Positions 12,017-23,306 of a stretch of 64,000 nt of DNA are shown in pieces. Within the stretch, counting starts at the first letter, position 1; each line of letters opens with the position of its first letter. The stretch is from Adiantum capillus-veneris. Lineage: Eukaryota; Streptophyta; Polypodiopsida; Polypodiales; Pteridaceae. Location: contig CM043942.1 of the NCBI GenBank assembly GCA_014529385.2, positions 7,315,001-7,379,000 on the forward strand, written 5' to 3'. The translations under genes were made by a program, and so were the position numbers. The notes beneath the pieces were generated by a model. It did no database searches. It was not told the origin of the DNA and was given only the letters and a program-made list of their open reading frames with translations.

Positions 12017-13078
12017 TTATCCGACTTGAGAAGGGGAGAAGAGCATACTCCCATTGATTTTTTCAAGCACCCACTCAAATCTTAGCTTGTGAGTTACATC
12101 CACCCCCAAGGGGGCTCCTAGATGTCTGAATATATTCCCTTTTGTGACAATCTCCCCCGACCAGACAGAAGGGTTAAATGAGTCATTTTTCGATAGGGAG
12201 GTCAGCCTTGACTTCTCTATATTACACTGGGACCCCGAAGCTACTGAGAATATTTGTACAATCTCCAGAGCTTTTCTGATGACCTGGGGACACGCCTTCA
12301 AGAAGAGGAGAGAATCGTAAGAATTTTTTTTTGCTAGGAGTTGGCTATTTCCTGGCAAAGCAAGGCCTTGCAACTCCCCTCGTTCCACACTAGCTTCGAG
12401 CATCATGATTAAAGGATGTGATCCTATGGCAAAAAGTAGGGGGGCCAGAGGGAATCCCTGCTTAATAGACCTTTTGACCTCAAAAGAGCCCACAATTCTA
12501 TCGTTGAATAGGAGCTCTGACTGGCTTCCAGCCCCCAGTACGCGTACCAACCGACATAGGCGAGGCCCAAAGCCCAGAGCTTCCATGACGACTTCTATAT
12601 ATGTCCATGTTATTCTATCATAAGCCTTGTCCAAGTCTAGCTACAGCAAAATGCACTCCTGCTTTGTGACAGTTGCGTATTTGATGCCCACCATTGCTGC
12701 CAAGATGTTATCGTAAATGGTCCTTCCTTTTATAAACCCATGTCGATGGGGAGAGATGATCTTGGTTAGTAAGGGGGCTAGTCTGAGGGCTACTGCTTTA
12801 GCTATAATTTTGTAGGCCACCGACATCATCGTTATAAGGCGCCAATGTTTCAGTTGAGAACATAAAATCTATTTTGGGATGGGTTTGATAGGCCCTCTCT
12901 TTACACTTACCTCCAACGACCCTTCGACCATGGCTTTATTGGCCAATCTTGTAATTGGGGCCTTGAGATCATCCCAAAATTCTCTACAGAATTCCATCGT
13001 CATCCCATCCCAACTAGGGGACTTTTCCTTGCCAAGAGCTTGCAATGCTAGTGAACATTCATCTTCAGAGAATGCCCA
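12017..13078 (-). pseudogene. LINE reverse transcriptase, decayed
   Basis: The product would copy LINE RNA at a nicked target site. The frame reads FSEDE, then LGKEKSPSWDGM (plant LINE RTs have a KSPGPDG-like motif), HRHGFIKGRTI, LDLDKAYDRI (palm motif A) and KQGFPLAPLLF (palm motif B). A TAG at about 12641 sits just before motif A and lies in the same frame as its neighbours. The catalytic YADD region is disrupted: the expected LYADDSLLFL appears as a garbled SYDSLLFL near 12320. It is therefore inactive. The reading continues upstream to about 13070 without an initiation codon because the 5' part is truncated. Confidence 0.85.
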
Positions 13079-13727
<649 letters not shown>

Positions 13728-13731
13728 TTTT

Positions 13732-13749
13732 TGGCACCGCTGTCGGGGA
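13732..13749 (+). other. Primer binding site of family A (tRNA-Asp-like)
   Basis: TGGCACCGCTGTCGGGGA begins four bases after the LTR end. It resembles the complement of the 3' end of plant tRNA-Asp (TGGCGCCGTTGCCGGGGA), the primer commonly assigned to Athila-type elements. There are three mismatches. Confidence 0.75.
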
Positions 13750-14822
13750 ATCGCCCTGCACTAAGCCCAAGAGGCACTTTGTGCTTCTCCTATGAGTTGT
13801 TTGTAGTAGGAAAGAAGAGGAAGAGGAAGAGGAATGAGTTATTTTTCTGCAAGTTGTTAATTTCTGTATTGTTTGCAAGTTCTGTGATTTCTGCATAATG
13901 TTGTGTTTTCTGTTTGCACACAGTCTTTGCACAATTAGTAGTCGTTAGCTTGTTCGCAGTGAATCAATAAGTAGGAAGGCAGTTAGCAATTTCTGTTTGC
14001 ACACAGTCTATACACGGTTTTCTGTCAAGGTTTTCCTGCACACAGTCTTTGCACAGTAAGGTAGTGAGAGAGGAAGTAGGTGGACAGTTATCCCACTGTC
14101 AGTAAGCAGTTAGCAGAGTGGTTAACAGATTAGTTAGTGGTTAGCAGCACTGTTAGTAAGTAGATAAGGTAGTGAGTTGTCTGTGAGCTGTTGACAGAGA
14201 GGTTAGGTAGGTGTTCACAATGTGTGTGACCAAGAAAGGGTCACCTAAACCGCGCGCGGTCGTCGCCCGAAAATATTTAAGCGTGAGTGACTGGGGGGCT
14301 ACACTAAAATTTTGATCGGGATCGGGATCATTTTGACTGGGGGACTCCACTAAAATTTTGATCGGGATCGGGATCATTTCCCCAAGCCCAAGCCCAAGCC
14401 CAAGCCCAGGCCCAGGCCCAGGCCTCAGTCCTCAGTCCTTATGATATATACTAGACTCACTCTTATATATATACCCTACCCCCTCAAGAGGGAATGAGAG
14501 CATGTGGGGCAAGTCCTCCACTCTCCTCCCTTCTCTTCCCACTTGCACCCTTAGACTTTCTAATTTGGGCCTAGTTTCCTACTAGAAATTGACGGTTTTA
14601 GGGATTCCGAGGACATAAAGTGACCAAACAGAGGGCTGTAAAGCACGGCACGTCCCTCTGACCGAGACGCTCGTTTTGAGCTATCATACGTTCTATTCTA
14701 TAGCTAGGTCAGGAAAAAAAGAACCAAAAAAAAAAAAAAGACTTGGGTTGCAAAACACCCAAAAATACTAGGTGAGCAGCCTTCACGGGCACTCACTAAC
14801 ACTTCTAGGGGATCCAAGTCAT
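13750..14822 (+). other. Leader of family A with short repeats
   Basis: This 1.07-kb untranslated leader contains three imperfect copies of GCACACAGTCTTTGCACA (near 13916, 13998 and 14038), two tandem 46-bp units (14289-14334 and 14335-14380) sharing ACTAAAATTTTGATCGGGAT, and a hexamer array of AAGCCC passing into AGGCCC (about 14383-14423). Nothing in it codes for protein. Confidence 0.65.
14289..14380 (+). repeat. Tandem pair of 46-bp units in the leader
   Basis: Two adjacent units each begin GACTGGGGG and include GATCGGGATCGGGATCATTT. They differ at a few positions. Confidence 0.85.
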
Positions 14823-16604
14823 ATGAACCTATGCTCTGGACGAGTGTTAGAGCACGAGCATATTGGTAGTGCCTCCATTTACGCGGGCACCCATTATTCC
14901 TCCACCCTAGGTTCTGGACCTTCGGCCGGGACTCAAGGTAGAGCGACCCAAGATCCTCATATCGCGTCTAGTGATTCTTCCTCTGACTACGAAGTCATGG
15001 AGGGGTATCCTACACCAAACCCTGATAGTTCAAGTCAAGACATGCATGCCATGGGCCCACGGCCCGGGTCCAACGTGTTTAGCTGCTTAAAAGAGACCCT
15101 TAGTAGAGCTACTCGCTCCAAACATGCGGTTAATGAAATAAATGAAGGGAGTGGGGAAGTAAATTCGTCATTCATGCCTAAAATAGACCCTATGCTTCTT
15201 CAGAGTGTGCATGTGAATGTTCCATCCACTGCACCTCTTGATCCTTTAGGACTATCTCCCTCTGAGGTTTTACTACCTGATGGTAGGAGTCTTGCCGAAG
15301 TACAAGAGATCGAACGCTATATGCAAGCAACAAGGGAGAGGGAAATTGAGAACCTACGAAGGCTAGAACAAAGTCGAGCCCTGAAAGCAAAGGCTCCTAT
15401 GACAACAATCATGCCAGCCGAGCAACCGAGTGCTCCCAAAGTAGCACTCATGGAGGGGCAAGCAATGGGGAGCAATAATGCTTCCACTCCGAGGGAAACC
15501 TCCACCATGCGAGGCCTAGATGGGATATTTCTAAACAAAAATTGTGAGTATGACCTACAAGCAGAAGCTTTAACCGATCGTTACATAGGACACACCTATC
15601 ATGTGGGTTGGTTAGATGTTCTACAATCCACATCGGGTGCTACTAGCATAGATGAGCAACAACAGAAAGTCTGTGATGTCCTCCATAGGATTGTCGAGTT
15701 AGAAAGACAGAACACAGGGATCAACATGCCTTCAACAGGCCTAATGAGATTCTTGGATACGGGAAATGCCAACCAACTAACCCTATCACAAATGGAGACT
15801 CCCTCAGTGAGCCCCATTGATCCTCCATATGTTGTTTCGCCAGGAGCCTCAGTACAATCTGAGCCCACAAGTGGTGCCTTTACCTTCCCAGATCTAGCTC
15901 ATCTTTCTCTTAATGAAGCTATGGCTACCATGCATATCCCAGTGTTGAGCATGACAATAAGTACACCATGGAGTTCATTTGTTAACACTGCGCGGATGCC
16001 TAGTAGCACAGTGCCCCCAACTATACCTACATGTATGTATCAATCGTGTGCACCTGTCGTACCTCAGCCTCATGTAGCTCCTACACCTCCGATTATTCCA
16101 AGAGCTTACAATCCACAATGGCATTATCCAAGCTCTTATACAAGTGGAGCCATGCCATTTAATAATAACATGCCATATCAGGCACCCCCTATGCCTAGGG
16201 CCACGCCTGTAAACTTTGGACCACCGTCTGGTACACCACCATACGAAATATGGGACCCAAGAGCCGCGCGTATGCCAAGGCCAAGGCCAACTCCCATCTC
16301 ACATGTGGTTCCAGGAGCACATACACCCATTATACCTGCTCAAATAGGAGATTTGGCAACATTTTCTCAAACTATCGGTCGCTCTATTGCAGAAAACATG
16401 CGTAGTGCACCTGATAGAGAGCCTAGGAGCAAGGCAGTTCAAGTAGCTAAGCTCACACAGAAATTCAGTGGAGACGGAGATGCTAGAAAGCATATGGAAG
16501 TCTTTGAACATGTGTGCGATTCCTTGGAAGAGCACAATGAGCTACATAAGTGTAAGGCTTTGAGTTTGACCCTAAGCGGAAAGGCTGGAGATTGGTATAG
16601 AACC
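14823..16604 (+). pseudogene. Gag of family A, first part (split by an insertion)
   Basis: Gag forms the particle that packages the element's RNA. The open frame runs on from a GTG at 14772; I place the start at the first ATG, 14823. Roughly the first 500 residues are a long N-terminal region of low complexity: Ser/Thr/Pro-rich, with a charged helix near 15280-15370 (MQATREREIENLRRLEQS) and a Pro-rich stretch near 15980-16330. The capsid core starts near 16450 (KFSGDGDARKHMEVFEHV) and reads up to GDWYRTL, where the TTAA-flanked element interrupts it. The frame resumes at 17929. The long N-terminal extension is unusual for a Gypsy gag and has no motif I recognise. Confidence 0.8.
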
Positions 16605-16608
16605 TTAA

Positions 16609-17928
16609 CACTAGGTTGGTAATGGGACACTTTTATGTCCTGTTAAGTGACCATTTTCCTTGAATTATGTCAAGAGTTTCAAAATGGATTTGAGGTGCTA
16701 TCTATCTAGAAAGTTGTCTCATAAGCTGAAAAAAACTCGACTTGTTTTTGGAATATCAATTCTATCTTTAACCTTGTCCTTGCACAACATTTCACAACCT
16801 AAACTGTGTGAAAAAACGAGTCCTATTTTTGGCTTTTTTCAACTTTTTGCAACTATACCACTCTAGAATTTATTTTTGTGAGGTCTATAATGCTAGAGAA
16901 CTATCTTTAGTAGTCCTCAACATGTCCTGATGCTTCTAGGGAGAAATACATATTAAAGTTCTAAGTTATGACCAAATTACAAAAATTATCAAATCCTATT
17001 TTTTAGCCAATTTTAGCCCTTCTATGATTTTTTTGGTGGATTTCATGATATCCAAATGCATTTTTTATTTTTTATGTCACATATTGTAACATAAAGCTAA
17101 TATTCCTTGAGTTTTGGGGCACCTAATACCCTATTTTGCATAGTACACAACAATGGTTGATTTTTTCAATTATGCAAGATAATGAAACATTCTAGTATAT
17201 CAAGTATAGCTTTTTCAATATTGTTAGTTTCTTGTGACAACTACATGCATTTTGTAGGTAGTAACCATATCTAGTCATAAGGATCAAATTTGGCTAGATA
17301 TTGAATAGTTTCTATGGGATTCTACAACTCATAATGTTGAACCTAGTTTTTTCATGTTTGCTGTATTTAGCACTTCATCTTTGTCCCCAAGATTCCCCTT
17401 GGTAAGAGATGTATTATTCTTTTGACATGCTCCATGGCTCCTTATGAACATAAAGGACAATAGGGAACTAAGAAAACATGTATATAATATTTGTATTGAG
17501 CGTGGCTATAGAAACTTTGATAATAGGTTTGCAGAATGGTAAAAATTCAACTTTTTTGTACCTATTTATTTTGGCAAAACAAAAAATAGTGAGTGAGAAG
17601 CAATCATATGTTCTGATCACCAACCCATTGAAGTTAACTAGGGAATTTATCTCAAGTCCTACAAAAATCAATAATCTTATTTTTATGCAACAAAACGTAA
17701 GAAATTACTGTTTTGATGAAAATGCACTGGTCCATCAACTTTGGAGGCTTGGTGTGACCAAAAGATGAGTAATTTTACAAGTTTCTTATTTTTTCCATGT
17801 GTAGTAGGCCTTGAGCTATAACCTCATGAAAGGATTTTACAAAATGAGTGGATCTACTATGGTTTTGGAGGTTTTTTTCAAAACCCTGAAAGGACACTTT
17901 TATGTCCTATTCGGTTACCAACCTAGTG
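16609..17928. mobile_element. 1,320-bp non-autonomous DNA element with TTAA flanks
   Basis: The element begins CACTAGGTTGGTAA and ends with its exact reverse complement, TTACCAACCTAGTG (14-bp terminal inverted repeats). TTAA occurs on both sides (16605-16608 and 17929-17932). Removing the element plus one TTAA rejoins the gag frame with no gain or loss, which supports precise insertion with a TTAA (or nested TA) duplication. A 16-bp near-palindrome, GGACACTTTTATGTCC, occurs near each end in the same orientation (16625-16640 and 17892-17907). The interior is AT-rich with no recognisable transposase. TTAA duplication is characteristic of piggyBac-type elements; a TA duplication would point to Tc1/mariner types. 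Confidence 0.85.
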
Positions 17929-18684
17929 TTAAGAGTAGAAGAGAAAACGATCTACTCTACTCTTAGGAGACTGTTCTTAAAAGAATACATACGAGAGGGA
18001 GTACTTTGGGGTGTAGCCTCTCAGCTCCAGAAAGCCCAACGAGAAGAAGGTGAATCCGTGAGAGACTTCATTAGTCGCCTAAAGAATTTGAATTCTCGAT
18101 GCAATTCAAACGAGCGATTCAACAACAACCAATTGCTCGATAGATTCATTAGGGGATTACGACATGAAAGTATCTATAATGGCCTAGTCATTAGAGGTAT
18201 CACTACTTGGAAAGCAGTCACCATGAATGCAATCCAATTAGAGGATAATTTAATGATTGCAGGAGAAAGAGTGTCTGCCGAGCCAAAGTCTAGTAGCTCG
18301 CAAGCATCAGGGCATGAGCCAATGAAGATAAAGCCAATCGTGAAAGAGCAAACGATATCTGAGATGACTTTGGCAGATCTCACCAAGACCATCCAAGAAA
18401 GCCTTAGGGGTAATCGTGCTCCACAAAACACTCATATGTATCCAAGAAGGGAGCAACAATGGTGCTCAATTTGCTTGGGCCCACATACTACGAGTGAATG
18501 CCCTACTTTCAGAGTAAAGTTTAACGGGACTTGTAACGCGTGTGGTAGGTATGGCCATCAAGCGAAGGATTGCCTAATGCTTAAACGCATCATGGAAAAT
18601 AGACCACCTATAGCTTGGGCAGACTCACCTCGAGTTCCTGCATTGATGCCTACCCCACCCATGGAGCAACAATTGCCATTATAG
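17929..18684 (+). pseudogene. Gag of family A, second part, with two zinc knuckles
   Basis: The frame resumes directly after the inserted element with the rest of the capsid core (LFLKEYIREGVLWGVASQL, then a helix ending in FISRLKNLNSRC). After a linker with IKPIVKEQTISEM there are two knuckles near 18460-18590: CSICLGPHTTSEC (C-x2-C-x3-H-x4-C, one residue short of the usual spacing) and CNACGRYGHQAKDC (classical C-x2-C-x4-H-x4-C). These would bind the element's RNA. A TAG at 18682-18684 interrupts, but the frame continues open beyond it, so this is probably a mutated CAG rather than the true end of gag. Confidence 0.82.
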
Positions 18685-20088
18685 CACATGGTCCCTAGAA
18701 CCCAAAATGTGGTCCAAACCACACCGTTGCCACCTCCAGTGCTAGGACAGCAACCCCCTCATCCAAGAGTTACACTTATGAACCAAATAGGTTGCGATTC
18801 ATCTAGTAATTATGTAGATTGCGAAGAGGACATAGACTCTAGTATCACCTATGGAGTCGACATGCTTGAGGAGTGTCCCATGTACTATATGGAAGACCAT
18901 TGGGGACAAATCAAACCGGTATATCAAGCTACTGCGCTAGCAGCAAGAGGCCAAAACATTAATAGTTTTGCCAGGAGACCACCTCTTCAGTGCTACGAAT
19001 GTGGTGGACCACATCGAGTAGCTGAGTGCCCCATTAGAATGCAAAAGAATGTTGCACTAATGCAAACAAGTCAAGGGAGTGCATTGGCAATGACAATACT
19101 CACTTGTAATCGTTGTGGCATAGATCATTTGATCGCACAGTGTCCTAACAATCCACACGCACCGAAAATCACACCATTGAACTTAATAGAGATTGTTGAT
19201 GGGACACCACCAACTATAAACATAGCACCAGTGAATGCACTCACACGGTCGATGCTCCAAAAGCAAAATTACATCCTCGAAGAGAGAGATGCTGCATCCA
19301 TTGGCCGAGCGAGAAAGAAGAAAACATGAAGAAAGAAATCCCTTAATGCTTCTAGCTCAAAACCTAGTTCAAAGACTAACATAGGGACAGGAGAGGATCC
19401 CGTGTATATGAATGACCCTGAGGATGACTCAGATTCGATAGAGACCACGGAGACCAAAACTGTTACTACAAAGGAAAAAGCCAGTGAGGAGGATCACGAG
19501 AGGGAATTACAACGAACACCAAAAGAGTATTCAAAGTTAAACCACCCAGTTGCGAACCCCCAAGATAAGCCACGAGAGACAAAAAATGAGGATTTCAAGA
19601 GAAAGATTGGAACCTATCCAAACCCAATAGTGGAAATTGAACGAGTCCAACAACTGAGGGGTTTGGTGGAAGAAACTCAACGAACATTAGAACCTGAACC
19701 CAAACATATCTAGATGTCGGACACAATGTTTCCCACACAAGTTCAACCTCACAAGAAGTACAAGCTGTTAGCTATACCCAGTATCATTCGGGAAGAGAGT
19801 GAGGGTAGGACATCTGAAAGTGGACACACACCTTTCCTACTAGAGAGAATGTTTGGTGAGGGAATGCCCGACCCCCTTGAGGAAGTGGAGATTCCATCTT
19901 CACCATTCTCTTGTCAGGGTCCTACGTCCCACAAGATGCCATTAAATGTTTCCAAATTGATGGATTTCATGTCTTCAGAAGTTAGAACCACCATCATGTC
20001 CAAACTATATAAAGACCCCGAGCTAGTCTCAGCTCTTCGAGCCTTCCTCAATGGAGAATTATAGGCCGGATTACCATAGTTTACACAT
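18685..20088 (+). pseudogene. Gag-pol linker of family A with two more zinc knuckles
   Basis: This is in the same frame as the preceding gag, interrupted by TGA at 19327, TAG at 19711, 20062 and 20077. Two further knuckles of the short C-x2-C-x3-H-x4-C type are visible: CYECGGPHRVAEC near 18992 and CNRCGIDHLIAQC near 19105. The rest is an acidic and lysine-rich linker (for example DPEDDSDSIETTETK near 19414) leading to the protease. All stops can be derived from CAG or CGA by one transition. Four knuckles in one element is more than the one or two usually seen. Confidence 0.72.
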
Positions 20089-21144
20089 ATGAACAAACCT
20101 GACTCGGTAATGAATGATGAGGAACATTTAGCACCACCATCTGACCTAGCGGGACATGAATCTGTAATTGAAGTACCCGTTAACAAGTTGGGGCAATACT
20201 TTGAAGGTGATGAATCTAATGCTACTGTACCAATCACTACTAAAGGATTAACTGTAAAGGGGGTCCTTGATGGTGGTGCGGGAGTCAGCATGGTGACAAA
20301 GAGTTGTTGGGAGTCTATGGGGCGACCTCACCTTGAAGCCACAAGCGTAGTGGTAAAAATGGCTAATGGATCTATTGTTACGTCTATTGGAATGCTAAAG
20401 GATCTCAGAATCAAGGTCTTGGGACACAAGGTAAGGCAGACTTTCATTGTTATGGATTTTTCCAAGCATCCTATGTCATTTGAGATGATCTTAGGGCGTC
20501 CATTCATGAGGGAAGCAAAAATGGTGCATGACTGGTCCAAAAACCACGTCTACTTACAGTTCCAAGACTCTGTCATTCGAGTTGGTCTTTTAAGTGGTCA
20601 AACGCATCCTCTAGGAAATAAATTCATCATTGATAATCAATCAGACACAACAATTCAGTCAGCTCCATTACAGTATTGTTACACATGTAACGAAGACACG
20701 GATATTGGGGAGAACTCTCCTTATATGGATATCCTACCCGGAATGGCTGAGTCAGACAATGTCGATTGGGTACACCTAGCAGCAACTATAGATACATGGG
20801 GAGCTAGAGGAACAACCTGGGTAACACCAGATGGGGAAGAGATACCACACATTGCACCAGTAAACATGTTAGGTGTAGCGCATGTAACATCCAATGATAA
20901 GAAAGAGGCACACCTACCTGAGAGTGAAACCGATGATTCCTCAAAGGCTTCAGGCCAATACACATCAGAAACGGAATCTCAGGCAGAAATGGATTCAGAA
21001 CCTGAGGAAACATCGAGTGAACCAAGTATAGAAACTGAACACTCAAGGCTTAGTACGACCATCTATGGTAATTTATATGAGAGTGAAGAAGATACAAGCG
21101 AAGACCTATCAGGCGAGTCGAGTTCAAACATTTACCAAAATTAA
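20089..21144 (+). pseudogene. Retropepsin (PR1) region of family A
   Basis: The aspartic protease would cleave the element's polyprotein. The domain runs from about 20170 to 20600. The active-site loop is VLDGGAGVSMVT, where DGG replaces DSG/DTG, a form often seen in Tat/Athila elements. It is followed by VVKMANGSIV, a G-rich flap region, and FEMILGRPFM, the conserved hydrophobic-hydrophobic-Gly segment. Downstream is an acidic tail (ETDDSSKASG to EEDTSEDLSG) ending at a TAA (21142). The frame is the same as gag before it and RT after it. Confidence 0.82.
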
Positions 21145-22550
21145 AACCTTAACAAGAAACAAACTTCATATAAGAGATGACAATATCGAGCAAATGTGAG
21201 AGCTAGGATAAACAAGAAAAGATCTACTGCAGAATGGATTAGCTATCTAGGGGCATGTGATGCTCATCGAAAGCTAGTAGACAATTGGGGTGAACATCTC
21301 TAGAGTGTCATGTGGTGCAGCCCGCGACCCATTGACCTCGCTCAATTGGAGGTTACAGAGCCGAAATTGAGTTGAACTATAAGAAGACGTCAAAACCGAG
21401 AGTTAGCTCAACAACAAAAGGAGGCAGAACTAAAAGAAAGGTCTCCGTCAGGACAAGAGCCTGCTGACTTACATATGGCTCCTGAACATTTTAAATCTTA
21501 TACCACGGGGGAGTGAAAGGTTGTGTATTGCAAAGCCCAATGAATACCTACCAATGGAAGCAGGGGAGTCTATGATGGTCTAGCGGTAGTTAAAGAGATA
21601 GAATTAGCAGAACCAGGTGAGGAGTCTAAACCAGTCTTTATTGCTCAAGACCTTACCGAAACTGAAGAGGCTGTACTTAAGGAGCTCCTCAAGGAATACA
21701 AGGATATCTTTGCTTGGACATATCATGACATGAAGGGCGTTCCACCTTCTGTGGTGCAACACACAATTCCCATGATCAACACCGCTAAACCCGTCCAGCA
21801 ACGACCCTATCCAATGAATCCTAAGTACGCCAAAATTGTACAAGAGGAGATTGAAAAACTTATCCAATGTGGATTCATATACCCTATTGAGCACTCAGAA
21901 TGGGTTTCTCCAATAGTCATTGTGCCAAAAAAGAATGGGAAACTAAGAGTGTACGTGGACCTCAAGAAAGTTAATGCAGCCACTAGGAGAGATCATTATC
22001 CCTTGCCATATTCAGAACATGTGCTTGAAAGAGTTGCGGGCAAGGAAGCTTATAGCTTTTTAGATGGGTACTCTGGTTACAATCAAATCACAATTGCATT
22101 AGAGGACCAAGCTAAAACTGCTTTTATCACAGAGTTTGGAGTGTTTGCATTTCGTGTTATGGCTTTTGGCTTAACAAATGCCCGTGCTACATTCCAACGA
22201 TTAATAAACACTGCGTTTAAAGAATTTCTAAGGGAGTTTTGTGAAGCTTTCCTAGATGACCTTTGTGTTTATTCTTCTTGGGAGAAGCATTTGTTATATC
22301 TACGAAAAATATTTGAAAGGTGCAGATTTTATCGCATCTCATTGAACCCTTTCAAATGCCAATTTTGGGTTAAGCATGGAGTCATTCTAGGGCATATAGT
22401 GTCCAAGAACGGGATATCCACAGATGAGAGTAAGATTAAAGCCATTGCCGATTTGCCACCACCTACAAACTAAAAAGGAGTTCAAAGATTTATGGGCCAT
22501 GTTGGTTATTATCGAAGGTTTATTTTAACCTTGCCGAGATAGCGCATCCA
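21145..22550 (+). pseudogene. Reverse transcriptase of family A
   Basis: The enzyme copies element RNA to DNA. Reads between 21145 and 21600 contain several in-frame stops. From 21601 the frame is open: KDIFAWTYHDMKGVPPSVV, then RT motifs SEWVSPIVIVPKKNGKLRVYVDL, FLDGYSGYNQI, FGLTNARATFQR and the catalytic AFLDDLCVYS (FLDD in place of YxDD). RT continues through GHIVSKNGIS to a TAA at 22471 and the thumb motif VGYYRRFI near 22500. A one-base frameshift lies between about 22510 and 22550. Confidence 0.88.
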
Positions 22551-23306
22551 TTGTACAAGCTTCTTATCGAGTTTCACTGGACGAAAGAATGTCATCAATC
22601 TTATGAGTTATTAAAGAAGGCCCTAACAAGTGCTCCAATCCTGCGAACACCTGATTGGAATGTACCTTTTCATGTGCATATTGATGCATCAAACTTTGCT
22701 ATTGGGTGTGTTCTAACTCAACCAGGAGAACATAAATTGGACTACCCTATTAGCTTTGCAAGTCGCCAATTAAATGATGCCGAGATGAACTACACTACTA
22801 CAGAGCGCGAAGGTCTAGCTATGATTTACGCAATAAAGAAATTTCGCTATAACCTTCTTGCTACCAAGTTTGTGTTTTATGTGGATCATCAAGCATTGCT
22901 ATATTTGGTAAACAAGCCGTGTTCCACAGGTCGAATTACACGATGGTTGTTAATTCTTCTTGAGTTTGACTTCACCGTTGTTGTGAGGCCTGGGAGAAAA
23001 CATGTCATGGCGGATCATTTATCTCGTATCCCTAATGGCGAAGCTCCTACGGGGGTTGATGATGAATTGCCTGATACTCCTTTGTTCATTGTTGAGACAA
23101 TGCCTGAATGGAGTGAAAAGATTGTTAACTTCTTAGTTAATGGTTTTCCACCCAAAGAGCTGCGAAAAGATATAGCTCGAAAATTAATCAAGGAATGAGA
23201 ACCCTATTGCTTACAGGCGGGAACTCTCTATAAGAGAGGAAAAGATGATGTTCTTAGACGCTGTGCCCGCGAGGATGAGTATTTATATATTCTACAAGAG
23301 GCACAC
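22551..23306 (+). pseudogene. RNase H and connection region of family A
   Basis: RNase H removes the RNA strand during cDNA synthesis. The domain lies at about 22640-23000: HIDASNFAIGCVLTQ carries the first Asp, TTEREGLAMIYAIKKFR the Glu, and YVDHQALLYL the next Asp, followed by the closing MADHLSR. The start is not a true initiation site; the frame is a continuation of RT after a frameshift. A TGA at 23196 interrupts the link to integrase, which stays in the same frame. Confidence 0.87.

Larger units (their letters stand above)
10393..13078 (-). mobile_element. 5'-truncated LINE (LINE-1), minus strand
   Basis: Read on the minus strand, the order is the RT N-terminal region, RT palm, a connecting region, a zinc-binding RT-associated domain and a 3' end closing in a run of 15 A (T15 at 10393-10407 on the plus strand). 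That order and the poly(A) tail are typical of plant L1-type LINEs. The 5' half, including ORF1 and the endonuclease, is missing: the sequence stops where the family A LTR begins. The coding frame has stops and shifts, so it is dead. No target duplication can be shown because the 5' boundary is lost. Confidence 0.87.

Noticed and set aside
10829-12623. Plus-strand ORFs over LINE-1
   Set aside because: They are shadows of the minus-strand RT and zinc-binding domain.
14772-14822. Gag start at 14772
   Set aside because: The codon is GTG; the first ATG in the frame is 14823, and nothing supports a non-ATG start.
16660-17768. Small ORFs inside the TTAA-flanked element
   Set aside because: Short, AT-rich and without any transposase motif; no support as genes.
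16609-17928. CACTA (En/Spm) transposon because the repeat begins CACTA
   Set aside because: CACTA elements make 3-bp duplications. The flanking three bases do not match directly (TAA and TTA), whereas TTAA does match, and frame conservation supports it.
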